A stretch of 64,000 bases of DNA, taken from NCBI GenBank assembly GCA_035544215.1, contig DATKHY010000007.1:992001-1056000 (forward strand), given 5' to 3'. Source of the stretch: Candidatus Binatia bacterium (GTDB lineage: Bacteria; Vulcanimicrobiota; Vulcanimicrobiia; Vulcanimicrobiales; Vulcanimicrobiaceae). Shown one piece after another: positions 32,718 to 40,989 of the stretch (position 1 is its first letter; every line of letters begins with the position of its first letter). The position numbers and the translations under genes are program-made. The notes beneath the pieces were generated by a model that had not been told where the DNA came from, searched no databases, and was given only the letters and a program-made list of their open reading frames with translations.

Positions 32718-34400
32718 GAGCAGATCGTCGTGGAAGGCCTGGAGGTCGAACGCGCTGCCTTTCTTGGTCTTGTACTGCACGAGCAATGCCTCGATCTCCG
32801 TCTTGCCGACGGCGTAGTCGAACGCCTGACCCGGCCCCAGCGCGAAGCGGCTGACCTCACCCAGCGCGGTGTCGGCATCGACCCCGGCGTTGGCCTGGAA
32901 CCATTTCACCGACTGCTCGAAGGTCCACGCGCCCGTCGCGAGCTTCGTGTCGACGATCGCACGCGCGCCGCGTAGCCGCTCGAACTGCGCGACGGCGTAG
33001 CGCCCGTCGAGATCGCTGCCGTACAGGCCGTCGCGTTCCAGCAGCGCCTCTTCGTAGAATGCCCAGCCCTCCGCGAAGACGCTATCGAACGAGAACCGGC
33101 GCACCGGATCGGCGTTGTGCTTGGCGATCGAGAGTTGTAAGAAGTGGCCGGGGAAGCCCTCGTGGCCGCTCGTCATCAGCACACGGTCGCGGTCGAAGTC
33201 TTCGAAGACCGCGCCGCCCGTGGCCGCCTTGGCCATCTGAGCGTTCGGGGGCGGTACGAAGTATATGCCATCAACCTGCGTGGAGAGAATCGGCGGCGGA
33301 TTCATCGACGGCCCCGGCAGGATCGGCTGCAGAAACCCCGGCGTCTCGACGATCTTCATCTTCCCGACGAAATCCGGAATCGTCACGATGCGTTTGTTTG
33401 CGATGAACGCGCGCAGCGTGTCGAGCTGCGTCTGGAAGAACGCGAACTGCGCGTCCTTCGTCGTGGGCGTCATGCCGCCGCCGTTGGCCGCCGCCTGCAC
33501 CGGGTTGGAGAGGTTGACGCCCTTGGCCTTCGCCTCGGCCTTGATTTTGCGCTCGGCGGCGATCGCGGCGTCGAGCGTCTTCTGCCCGATGGCCGCGATC
33601 TGATCGGCATCGTAGGGCAGCAGCAGCTCGTTGCGCAGCATCGCGTTGTACGCGTCCGCACCCATCTCGTAGTTGATCGGCCAGCTCGGGGCATTGTCGT
33701 GCATCCACTTCGTCCACTCCGTCATCGACGCGACGAGCGCGTCGCGCGCCTTGACGAAGCGCGCCCGCTGATCGGCCGGCAGCTGCGCCGACATCGGCGT
33801 CAGGACATAGTAGAAGAGGCCCGGCGCGAGCGCGAGCTGCTTGAGCGCGACCTGCGCCTGCAAGCGTCCTGGATGCGTGATCTGCGGCCGCTGAGCGGCC
33901 ATCCACGCCGGCGCCTTCTCCATGCGCGAGGTCATGTGGTCCCACCACACCGCAGGGTCTTGTTCGTCCTTGTGCAGGATCATCGTGAAGACGGCGCCGA
34001 GGACGGTCAGCGGCGCCGCGGACGGATCCTTGCCGGCCTCCTGATCGGCGATCGCGCGCCGCTGTGCGACGAGAAACGCGCGCATCAGCCGGATGTCGTT
34101 GCGGTCCTGTAGTGTCGCGCCGGTCATGTCGATGGCGTCGACCTTCTGCTCGAAGGACGACAGCATCGTCTTAAAGTGCGCGATCCCGGCCGGTGTCGGA
34201 TCGCTCCAATCGCCGTCGTGGCTGTAGTCGCCGAGGAAGGTCGCGACCTCCGGCGCTGCCGCCAGGAAATCGTTGACGGCCTGCAGCTGCACGGCCGCGA
34301 TCTGCGCGGCGGGGGCGTTCTGCGCGGGCGTACTCTGCGCGGACAAGGGCGAAAGCGCGATCAATGCGGCCGCAACGGCGGCCGGAATCCGTACGTTCAT
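32664..34400 (-). CDS. DUF885-family putative metallohydrolase
   Basis: A 578-residue protein with a signal peptide (residues 1-21). Family hallmarks are the zinc-type motif GHEGFPGHFLQLSI and FAEGWAFYEEALL, both seen near the last third, plus the closing PGQAFDYAVGK. Members are related to M32-like/gluzincin peptidases, but activity is mostly uncharacterised. It is probably periplasmic, acting on peptides. It lies on the same strand as the serine hydrolase gene 42 bases upstream. Confidence 0.88.
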   Translation of the reverse strand: MNVRIPAAVAAALIALSPLSAQSTPAQNAPAAQIAAVQLQAVNDFLAAAPEVATFLGDYSHDGDWSDPTPAGIAHFKTMLSSFEQKVDAIDMTGATLQDRNDIRLMRAFLVAQRRAIADQEAGKDPSAAPLTVLGAVFTMILHKDEQDPAVWWDHMTSRMEKAPAWMAAQRPQITHPGRLQAQVALKQLALAPGLFYYVLTPMSAQLPADQRARFVKARDALVASMTEWTKWMHDNAPSWPINYEMGADAYNAMLRNELLLPYDADQIAAIGQKTLDAAIAAERKIKAEAKAKGVNLSNPVQAAANGGGMTPTTKDAQFAFFQTQLDTLRAFIANKRIVTIPDFVGKMKIVETPGFLQPILPGPSMNPPPILSTQVDGIYFVPPPNAQMAKAATGGAVFEDFDRDRVLMTSGHEGFPGHFLQLSIAKHNADPVRRFSFDSVFAEGWAFYEEALLERDGLYGSDLDGRYAVAQFERLRGARAIVDTKLATGAWTFEQSVKWFQANAGVDADTALGEVSRFALGPGQAFDYAVGKTEIEALLVQYKTKKGSAFDLQAFHDDLLSHGTVPLSIIASEMLAE

Positions 34401-34442
34401 GCCGCTTCTACGGGCGCCTCGGCCGGATTGTTTCGGCAGCCG

Positions 34443-35639
34443 CTAGAGCTTGCCGGCGGCATGCAGCGTCTTATAGATCGCCACCGCGAGCTGACCCGAC
34501 TGGTTCTGCTTGCTGTCGGGCTGGCTGTTGATGCCGAACGCGATCACCGCGTCCTGACGCGGAAAGTACAGGTGCAGCATGCGATAGCCGAGCGTCATCC
34601 CTTCGTAGAACCAGACGGTTCCGACCACGGGCTTCGTTATCTGCGCGACGCCGAGGCCGAACGCGCCCGGATCTTGCAGGCTCGTCTTGCGGATCGGTTT
34701 GCCGGTCTTCTGCGAGACCAGACTCATCAGCTCGGCGCGCTGCTTGGCCGCGAGGATGCTGCCGGTGTAGAGCGCGCGAGCCCAGCGCGTGACGTCGATC
34801 GGCGTCGAGACGATGCCGCCCGCCCCCTGCATCCACGAGACGCTGAGGTCGCGCATGTCCTTGCCGAGCAGCGGCGCCAGGCCCGCGTCGTCGGCATCGT
34901 GGTTGAAGAAATATCCGGACGTCAAGCGATCGGTGACGCTCGGCGGATACGCGTAGGGCTCGTAGTAGGTGTCGTCGAGGCCGAGCCCCGCGCGCAGAAG
35001 GCGCCGGTTGAGCTCGTCGGTATAGCTGCGACCCGTGACCTTCTCGATGATCATCTCGGCGAGGACGAAGTTGGTGTTCGAGTACGAGTAGCCCGTCGTG
35101 GCGGCCGGCGCGCCGGGCGTCGTCGGATACGCGTAGCGCACCAGCTCTTGCGTCGTGAAGTGGCGATTCGGATGACTCGCGTAGTCGCGCAGCATCCTTT
35201 GCGAGGAATCGTAGCCGGGGATGCCGCTGGTCATGTGCAGCAGGCGTGAAATCGTGACATTCTTCCAGGCCGGGTATTGCGGCAGCCATCGCCCGAGCGT
35301 CTGATGGATGTTCAGCTTGCCCTCGGCCTCGAGCTGCAACAGCACCACCGACGTGAAAGCCTTGGTGTTGCTGCCGATCTGCCACAGCGTTTCGGGAGTG
35401 ATCGGCGCTCCACCGCCGCCGTACTTGGTGGTTCCGGCCGTGACGTCGATCGTCTGCGCGACGCCGTGCAGGCTGACGCTCAGCGAGATCGCCGAGATGT
35501 GTTCGGGCTTAGCCCGCGCCGCCAGATAGCCGTCGAGATCGCTCTGGAGCGCGGCGCGCAGCGCGGTATCAGGGGAGGCCGTCGGGGGCAGCGCGCCAAG
35601 GAGCGCGCCGCATAGCAGCAAGATAATAAATCTAGGCAT
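34443..35639 (-). CDS. Secreted beta-lactamase-fold serine hydrolase (class C-like)
   Basis: A 398-residue protein with a signal peptide. The SxxK nucleophile is in IGSNTKAFTS. The second motif YxN is YSNTNF. Length and order fit the beta-lactamase class C/penicillin-binding family of esterases and peptidases. A true beta-lactamase function cannot be inferred from motifs. It is directly upstream of the DUF885 gene on the same strand. Confidence 0.88.
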   Translation of the reverse strand: MPRFIILLLCGALLGALPPTASPDTALRAALQSDLDGYLAARAKPEHISAISLSVSLHGVAQTIDVTAGTTKYGGGGAPITPETLWQIGSNTKAFTSVVLLQLEAEGKLNIHQTLGRWLPQYPAWKNVTISRLLHMTSGIPGYDSSQRMLRDYASHPNRHFTTQELVRYAYPTTPGAPAATTGYSYSNTNFVLAEMIIEKVTGRSYTDELNRRLLRAGLGLDDTYYEPYAYPPSVTDRLTSGYFFNHDADDAGLAPLLGKDMRDLSVSWMQGAGGIVSTPIDVTRWARALYTGSILAAKQRAELMSLVSQKTGKPIRKTSLQDPGAFGLGVAQITKPVVGTVWFYEGMTLGYRMLHLYFPRQDAVIAFGINSQPDSKQNQSGQLAVAIYKTLHAAGKL

Positions 35640-35731
35640 GGGCCGCTTGCATTCGCGCCCCGGCCTGAATATCCGGCGGCACAGGCGGGTATAGGATCGT
35701 TAGCCACTTCTGCAAGGAAGGGAGCCCGAAA

Positions 35732-36139
35732 ATGATTCGAGCGATGTCCATCGTTGTATTCCTGCTCGCGCAAACCGGCGTCGCGGGCGTCGCCGCCACC
35801 TGCGCCGGCGCGAATCCGGCGATCACGAAGGTAGCGGTCCAGAGCGTTACGACCGACGGGAAGTTGAATAACTACCACATCGTCGGCACCGTCGTGAACT
35901 TCGGCAGCCAGACGCAGCCGAGCAACACGCTGCAGTTCGTGGATATCTGGCAGTACGGCGTCCGGCTCGACGCTAAGAGCATACGGCCGCTGGCGCCGCT
36001 TCAGTCCGCGACATTCTCCTACCTATGGCAACGCTCGACGGAGGCGGCGCGCGGCACCTCGACGTTGAACTTCCGAATCCGCATGGAGCAAGGCTCCGAC
36101 TGCAACCCGGCCAACGGCATGTACAACTTAACGCTCTAG
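35732..36139 (+). CDS. Small secreted beta-sandwich protein
   Basis: A 135-residue protein whose ATG follows gcaaggaaggg. A signal peptide (residues 1-21) is followed by one domain with CARDB-like spacing (YHIVGTVVNFGSQTQPSNTL and LDAKSIRPLAPLQSATFSY). Two cysteines (ATCAG, SDCNPA) may form a disulfide. No partner is evident. It ends 17 bases before the convergent HxlR gene end. Confidence 0.72.
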   Translation: MIRAMSIVVFLLAQTGVAGVAATCAGANPAITKVAVQSVTTDGKLNNYHIVGTVVNFGSQTQPSNTLQFVDIWQYGVRLDAKSIRPLAPLQSATFSYLWQRSTEAARGTSTLNFRIRMEQGSDCNPANGMYNLTL

Positions 36140-36156
36140 GCGCCCAGTATGGGGAG

Positions 36157-36798
36157 TTAGATACGGAACATCTCGGCGAAGCGGTCGAACAGCCGGCGCT
36201 TGCCGCTGACTCGGACGATGCCGTTTTCGATTGCTTCGTGCGGCGTGATCTCGCCGGCCATGACGGCGCGAATGCCGGGGCCGGCCTCGATCACGCAGTC
36301 GGCGCCGGGAAGCGGCGCCGCCGCCGTTTCGACCGTCCCGTCGTGCACGCGCGCGCTTACCACGACGTCGCCCAGGCGTAGTTCATAGCCGGCGCTGACG
36401 GCGGCCGCCGCGTCGGGGCGGAAGGTCGAACGCAGCGCCATCGCCATCGAATCCGGCGTGACGACCTCGTCGGGATGCGGCTCGCCCAGCGACTTCGCGC
36501 CCCAGCGACCGAACCGGATCACGGCATCCTCGAGTTCCTTGCCGTAGTCGGTCAGCTCGTACACGATCGAGCCGGACGGGCGCGGCAGCACCCGCCGCGT
36601 GACGACCTGCGCGGCCTCGAGCTCCTTGAGGCGCGAGGTGAGGACGTTGCTGGGAATCCCCGGCAGCCCGCGCTGCAGATCGGTAAAGCGCTTCGGCCCG
36701 ACCAGGAGGTCGCGCACGATGAGCAGGCCCCAGCGCTCGCCGAGGATCTCGACGGCGCGAGCGAGGCCGCAGTACTGGCCGTAGGCTCGGTTCGCCAC
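36157..36798 (-). CDS. HxlR-family regulator with SCP2-like C-terminal domain
   Basis: A 213-residue protein starting with GTG. Residues ~5-105 are an HxlR winged helix (LGERWGLLIVRDLLVGPKRF, SNVLTSRLKELE). Residues ~125-210 look like an SCP2 sterol-carrier fold, possibly a ligand pocket. It lies head-to-head with the DoxX-VOC operon, and an operator-like inverted repeat overlaps its own promoter. Cysteine occurs early (YCGLARA) as in redox- or electrophile-sensing HxlR proteins. Control of the DoxX-VOC operon is a strong inference from layout. Confidence 0.88.
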   Translation of the reverse strand: MANRAYGQYCGLARAVEILGERWGLLIVRDLLVGPKRFTDLQRGLPGIPSNVLTSRLKELEAAQVVTRRVLPRPSGSIVYELTDYGKELEDAVIRFGRWGAKSLGEPHPDEVVTPDSMAMALRSTFRPDAAAAVSAGYELRLGDVVVSARVHDGTVETAAAPLPGADCVIEAGPGIRAVMAGEITPHEAIENGIVRVSGKRRLFDRFAEMFRI

Positions 36799-36803
36799 GC
36801 TTG

Positions 36804-36836
36804 CTATTATACAGCAAAAGATATTTTCTGCAATAG
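36804..36836. promoter_or_regulatory. Imperfect inverted repeat, probable HxlR operator
   Basis: The left arm ctattatacagcaaaa and right arm ttttctgcaatag are near reverse complements around gatA. The element covers the -10 and -35 of the regulator's promoter and ends 3 bases before the -35 of the DoxX promoter, so one bound dimer could affect both. Confidence 0.55.
36806..36833 (-). promoter_or_regulatory. Promoter of the HxlR gene
   Basis: On the minus strand the -35 is TTGCAG (36828-36833), the spacer 16 bases and the -10 TATAAT (36806-36811). The start codon follows about 8 bases downstream, so the leader is very short or absent. Confidence 0.65.
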
Positions 36837-36839
36837 TAC

Positions 36840-36869
36840 TTGTTTTTCAAAAGTTTACTTTGCTATAAT
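36840..36869 (+). promoter_or_regulatory. Promoter of the DoxX-VOC operon
   Basis: The -35 is TTGTTT (36840-36845), the spacer 18 bases and the -10 TATAAT (36864-36869). The ATG lies 38 bases past the -10, with aggaggaa in between. This is the clearest housekeeping-type promoter in the window. Confidence 0.7.
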
Positions 36870-36906
36870 CCGGGTCACACCGCTCACCCCCAGGAGGAAC
36901 CCTCAG

Positions 36907-37329
36907 ATGACCGCTCTCATCGATCGGCTGCCCGGAGAGGCTCTCGGCAATAGGCTCGCTCGCTATGGTTTGGTGGCGGCGCGCAGCGTGCTCGGGCTCG
37001 TCTTCACGCTGGCCGGCGCCTCGATCTTCATTCTCATCGGGCATCCGCCGCCGATGCCGCCGGGAGTCGCCGGCACCTTCACTTCGGCGTTCTTCGCGTC
37101 GCACTGGGTCGTGTTCGTCGACCTGGTCGAGCTCGCCGCGGGCGTCCTGCTGCTCGCCAATCGCTTCGTGCCGTTCGCGCTCGTGCTGCTCGCGGCCATC
37201 CTCTCCAACATCCTCGTCTTCCACGCCACGATGCAGCCCGAGACGATTCCGCTACCGCTCATCCTGACGGCCCTGTGGTTCGCGCTCGCGTATCAGCATC
37301 GGGCGACGCTCACTCAACTCTTGAAGTAA
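36907..37329 (+). CDS. DoxX-family membrane protein
   Basis: A 140-residue protein with about 4 membrane spans and DoxX-type features (RSVLGLVFTLAGASIF, VELAAGVLLLANRFVP). The ATG is preceded by AGGAGG. DoxX proteins are often linked to redox or thiol stress and electron transfer at the membrane. It is the first gene of an operon with three VOC proteins and sits opposite the HxlR gene. Confidence 0.85.
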   Translation: MTALIDRLPGEALGNRLARYGLVAARSVLGLVFTLAGASIFILIGHPPPMPPGVAGTFTSAFFASHWVVFVDLVELAAGVLLLANRFVPFALVLLAAILSNILVFHATMQPETIPLPLILTALWFALAYQHRATLTQLLK

Positions 37330-37339
37330 AGGGAAACCA

Positions 37340-37756
37340 ATGACAATGCAACTCCAACCGAATCTGGCATTCAACGGAAACGCCGAAGAGGTGCTCGCGC
37401 ACTATCGCGATGCGCTCGGCGGCGAAATCGAAATCACGCGCTTCGGCCAGACGCCGGCCGCGCAAGAGGTGCCGCCCGAGTGGGCCGGCAAGGTCGTGTA
37501 CGGAACGCTGCGCTCCCCGGCGGGAACGATCAACGCCATGGACGCACCGCCCGGACGCGCCGGCGCCCCCGGTGACAACTTCATCCTCGGAATCCAGACC
37601 GAGAGCCGCGAACAGATCGACGAGATCTTCTCCAAGCTTTCCGCCGGCGGCAGCGTCATGATGCCGCTCGACAAGACGTTCTGGTCGCCGCGCTTCGGGA
37701 TGCTGACCGACAAGTTCGGCATCAAGTGGATGATCAATCTAGTAGAGGCTGCGTAA
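37340..37756 (+). CDS. VOC family protein (PhnB-like), single domain
   Basis: A 138-residue protein of the glyoxalase/bleomycin-resistance/dioxygenase fold, PhnB-like: LAFNGNAEEVLAHYRDALGG and LDKTFWSPRFGMLTDKFGIK. Such proteins are metal-dependent enzymes or binding proteins. The start is 10 bases after the DoxX gene, and the next gene starts 3 bases after its end. Confidence 0.88.
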   Translation: MTMQLQPNLAFNGNAEEVLAHYRDALGGEIEITRFGQTPAAQEVPPEWAGKVVYGTLRSPAGTINAMDAPPGRAGAPGDNFILGIQTESREQIDEIFSKLSAGGSVMMPLDKTFWSPRFGMLTDKFGIKWMINLVEAA

Positions 37757-37759
37757 CGC

Positions 37760-38584
37760 ATGAGCGAACGCGCGCACTATCCGCCCGGCGTCCCCTGTTG
37801 GGTCGACACGCTGCAACCCGATCCGGAGGCCGCAACGCGCTTCTACGCCGCGCTCTTCGGGTGGCAGATCATCGGCCCGGGTGAGACGCCGGGCTCGCCA
37901 CCGGGCAAGTACTTCGTCGCGCAGTCACGCGGACTCGACGTCGCGGGCATCGGTTCGCTGCCGCAGCGCGGCGCGCCGCCGAGCGCGTTCTGGAACACGT
38001 ACGTCGCCGTCGACAACCTCGACGACGCGTGCGCCAAAGCTGCGAACGCGGGCGGCGCGGTCGTCGTGCCGCCGACCGACGCGCCGCCCGCGGGAAGACT
38101 CGCGGCGATCAGCGACCCGTCCGGTGCGACGCTCTCCTTATGGGAGGCGCGGGATCGCGTGGGTGCGCGGTGCGTCAACGAGCCCGCGGCATGGGCGATG
38201 AGCGCGCTCCTCACGCACGACCCCGAGGGCGCTAAGCGCTTCTATCGCGACGTCTTCGGCTGGCAGAGCGACACGTTCACGCCCGGCGGCGCGGAGGTCA
38301 CGCTCTTCCGGCTTCCCGGTTTCGTCGGCGGCGAGCCGCAGCAGCCGGTGCCCCGCGACGTCGTCGCGGTCGCGCTGCCGCTGGGCGCAGACGTCCCCAC
38401 GGGCGTCCCGGCGCACTGGAGCGTGGACTTCTGGATCGACGACGCCGACGCGGCGGCGGCGAAGGCCGGGCAGCTCGGCGGCAGCGCCATGACTCCCCCG
38501 CACGACGCGCCGGGATTCCGGCGCTGCGTCCTCGCGGATCCGCAGGGCGCCGTCTTCTCTTTAAGTCAACTCGTCCGCTTCTGA
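37760..38584 (+). CDS. VOC family protein, two-domain
   Basis: A 274-residue protein with two VOC modules. Module one starts VPCWVDTLQPDPEAATRFYA and module two has LTHDPEGAKRFYRDVFGW. Each ends in an A/G-rich strand with DPQG or DPSG. This layout is known as the glyoxalase-like resistance family. Two modules give one metal site. The operon context suggests detoxification of an electrophile or a small natural product. Confidence 0.88.
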   Translation: MSERAHYPPGVPCWVDTLQPDPEAATRFYAALFGWQIIGPGETPGSPPGKYFVAQSRGLDVAGIGSLPQRGAPPSAFWNTYVAVDNLDDACAKAANAGGAVVVPPTDAPPAGRLAAISDPSGATLSLWEARDRVGARCVNEPAAWAMSALLTHDPEGAKRFYRDVFGWQSDTFTPGGAEVTLFRLPGFVGGEPQQPVPRDVVAVALPLGADVPTGVPAHWSVDFWIDDADAAAAKAGQLGGSAMTPPHDAPGFRRCVLADPQGAVFSLSQLVRF

Positions 38585-38599
38585 AGCTGAAAGACAATC

Positions 38600-39091
38600 A
38601 TGCAAAACATCACGCCGTTCTTATGGTTTGACGATAACGCCGAAGAGGCGGTCAACTTTTACGTCACGACCTTCAAGAACTCGAAAATCGGTTCGGTCAA
38701 TCGCTGGGGCGAGGGAGATTCGGTTTTGACGATCGACTTCGTGCTCGACGGCACGGACTTCGTCGCGCTCAACGGAGGGCGTACGAAGCCCGACGGCGAG
38801 GACCTCGGCTCGCAATTCGACCTGAACGCGTCGTCGGCCGTGTCGTTCGTCGTGAGCTGCAAGACGCAGGCCGACGTCGACGACGTCTGGGAAAAGCTGC
38901 TGCCGGGCGGCGAGACGATGCAGTGCGGCTGGATCCGCGACAAGTTCGGCGTCACCTGGCAGATCGTGCCGGAAGGCATGCTCCACCTGTTCCGCGATCC
39001 CGATCCTAAGCGGGCACAGCGCGCGATGGCCGCGATGATGGAGATGGTGAAGCTCGACATCAACGCGATGCGCAAAGCTGCTAACTCCTGA
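38600..39091 (+). CDS. VOC family protein (PhnB-like), third of the operon
   Basis: A 163-residue PhnB-like protein: ITPFLWFDDNAEEAVNFYVT, then WIRDKFGVTWQIVPEG. A helical tail (KRAQRAMAAMMEMVKLDINA) is longer than in the first VOC gene. It is the last gene of the DoxX-VOC operon. Together the three VOC proteins make a putative resistance or detoxification module under HxlR control. Confidence 0.88.
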   Translation: MQNITPFLWFDDNAEEAVNFYVTTFKNSKIGSVNRWGEGDSVLTIDFVLDGTDFVALNGGRTKPDGEDLGSQFDLNASSAVSFVVSCKTQADVDDVWEKLLPGGETMQCGWIRDKFGVTWQIVPEGMLHLFRDPDPKRAQRAMAAMMEMVKLDINAMRKAANS

Positions 39092-39153
39092 AGCAAAAGG
39101 GTCCCGGGGAACTGCGCCCCATCGGCGAAGCCTGCTAACGGGAGGATGGTCCG

Positions 39154-40080
39154 ATGATCGCACATTTTAAGCATCACGCGTTAGTTGGCGCTAGCGCGTT
39201 TTTGCTGGCGGCTTGCGTTAGTTCGCAATCATTTGCGCCGGCTGCGACGACGCAAACGCCGACAGCGGCACAAGCCTACGCGCGCAACCTTCTTTATGTT
39301 TACCTTAACTCGGTCGAGCTTTACACCTATCCTCGCGGCAAACCGCTCGGCTCGCTCGGCGTCGGAGGCGCTCTTTGTTCAGATAAATTCGGAAATATCG
39401 TTGTGGCCGGTTCGGCCGGCACGAGCCAAGTCTGGGTCTATCCGCACGGAGGCAGCCAACCCATTGCGCACATGTACAACCCGAACAGCCCCAACGGCTG
39501 CTCCGTAGATCCAAGGAGCGAAAACATAGCCGTCGCTGGCGCCTATCCGGGGTCGGTGGTCATCTTTCCATATAACGCCAAACGAGGCTGGAGGCTAGCC
39601 CATGAGTACTTCGACCGGAACATCCACGGGAGCAAGTACTGTGCCTACGATCACCAGGGCAATATTTTTCTTGACGGCGTAACCTATAGCTTAACATTCA
39701 TACTTGCGGAGTTGCGCAAAGGGAGCTCGACGTTCACGACGATCACTTTGGATCGGGTCATACACGCCCCCGGTTCCATGCAGTGGGATGGTAAGGATCT
39801 CGTGATCGAGGACGCCGGTAAAACCTCGTCGAGCCCGGCCGTGATCTATCGATTTGCCATAAGTGGAAGAAAGGGGCATGAGATCGGCGCTACGACCCTG
39901 ACGAACTCGGTGGCCAACGGCCAATTCTTAATAATCGGTCGCACCATCATTGGCCCGGCGAAGCCAGGGTCGCTCTTCGGACTCGGCTTCTGGCCCTATC
40001 CTAAGGGCGGCGCACCGGGAAGGTTCCTTCCCCTTTCCACGTACAATCCTCTAAGTGCGCTAGCCCTAAGCCCTAAGTAA
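39154..40080 (+). CDS. Lipoprotein with beta-propeller-like repeats
   Basis: A 308-residue lipoprotein (lipobox FLLAAC at residues ~17-22) whose ATG follows GGGAGG. The mature part has repeated short strand motifs (LYVYLNSVELYTYPRGKPLG, KFGNIVVAG, WVYPHGGS, GNIFLDG) as in SMP30/NHL-type propellers. It is visibly less GC-rich than its neighbours. No catalytic motif. Ends overlapping the convergent hydrolase gene by 15 bases. Confidence 0.75.
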   Translation: MIAHFKHHALVGASAFLLAACVSSQSFAPAATTQTPTAAQAYARNLLYVYLNSVELYTYPRGKPLGSLGVGGALCSDKFGNIVVAGSAGTSQVWVYPHGGSQPIAHMYNPNSPNGCSVDPRSENIAVAGAYPGSVVIFPYNAKRGWRLAHEYFDRNIHGSKYCAYDHQGNIFLDGVTYSLTFILAELRKGSSTFTTITLDRVIHAPGSMQWDGKDLVIEDAGKTSSSPAVIYRFAISGRKGHEIGATTLTNSVANGQFLIIGRTIIGPAKPGSLFGLGFWPYPKGGAPGRFLPLSTYNPLSALALSPK

Positions 40081-40968
40081 CGCCTCTTCGAACGCGCGCT
40101 CGAACTTCTGCGGCTGATCGAACATCACGAAATGCCGCGAATTCGCGATGACGATCACCTCGCTATTGGGGGCGTGCGCGGCCCAGCGAACGTACGCCGC
40201 CCGCTTTTTGGCCTCGGTCGCGAAGCCTTGGTACGGGTCGATCGCGGGGTCGAATGGGATGATGACGGTGAACGGCACGACGATCTTCGCTAGGCCCGGC
40301 GTGAGATCGAGCGAGAGAGCCGCCTGCATCCACGCGACGATCGCGGAGGGGTCGCTGCGGGCGGCATGCGCCTCGACGGCAGCTACGTCCGCCTTGGACG
40401 TGATCGTATACTGCAAGGTCTCCTTGCGTATAACAGGCCCGACCCGACTCGGCGGCAGGTTGTGGTACGGCGCGACGCTCTTCGCGACGCTCGCATCTCG
40501 CTCGCTTTGAGTCGCGGCCGCGGGGTAGCCGCCCTCCACCGTCACGAGCCCGGTGATATCGCGCGGATAGTGCTCCGCAAAGTACACGCTGAGCGTGCCG
40601 CCGAGGCTGTGCCCGACGAGGATCGGACGATGCAGCGCGTGCTGCGCGATCAAGAGGTGCAGGCCGCGCGCCGCCCGCGCCATCAAGTCGTCGCCCGCGA
40701 CCATCGGCCGCCCGTCGAATCCCGGCAGCGTCACGACGAGGACGTCGTACTTCGGCGATAACGCGTCGATCTGGGCGTTCCACTGCCACGAGCCGCAGAA
40801 CAACGCGGGCACGAAGACGATCGATTGCGCTCCCGGTTTGCCGAAGCGCTCGACGCGCAGGATGCCGCTTTCGAACGTTGCGTAGGGCGCGACGAGACGC
40901 TGCGCTACGGACGCCTCGGCCGGCGGCGCAGGGCACAAAGCCGCGAGGGCCGCCAGTACGGCGAGAAT
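40066..40968 (-). CDS. Secreted alpha/beta hydrolase with unclear start
   Basis: About 300 residues. The nucleophile elbow is LVGHSLGGTLSVY, and the late His lies in ANSRHFVMFDQP. A signal-peptide-like N-terminus (ILAVLAALAALCPAPPAEA) begins near 40968. No ATG, GTG or TTG is in frame near it: an ATT (40968) or CTG (40956) would have to serve. An ATG at 40991 is in another frame, which suggests a one-base indel or a sequencing error in the 5' end. It may be an esterase or haloperoxidase-like enzyme. Confidence 0.75.
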   Translation of the reverse strand: MLAVLAALAALCPAPPAEASVAQRLVAPYATFESGILRVERFGKPGAQSIVFVPALFCGSWQWNAQIDALSPKYDVLVVTLPGFDGRPMVAGDDLMARAARGLHLLIAQHALHRPILVGHSLGGTLSVYFAEHYPRDITGLVTVEGGYPAAATQSERDASVAKSVAPYHNLPPSRVGPVIRKETLQYTITSKADVAAVEAHAARSDPSAIVAWMQAALSLDLTPGLAKIVVPFTVIIPFDPAIDPYQGFATEAKKRAAYVRWAAHAPNSEVIVIANSRHFVMFDQPQKFERAFEEALLRA

Positions 40969-40989
40969 TGTCTGTCGAAGGCGGTGCCC

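Noticed and set aside
34443-35639. True antibiotic-resistance beta-lactamase
   Set aside because: SxxK and YxN motifs only show the fold. Esterases and peptidases share them, and nothing else supports a resistance role.
40825-40989. Upstream extension of hyuA
   Set aside because: The extra 55 residues overlap the hydrolase antisense and precede the conserved start MAERRALRVGIDVGG.
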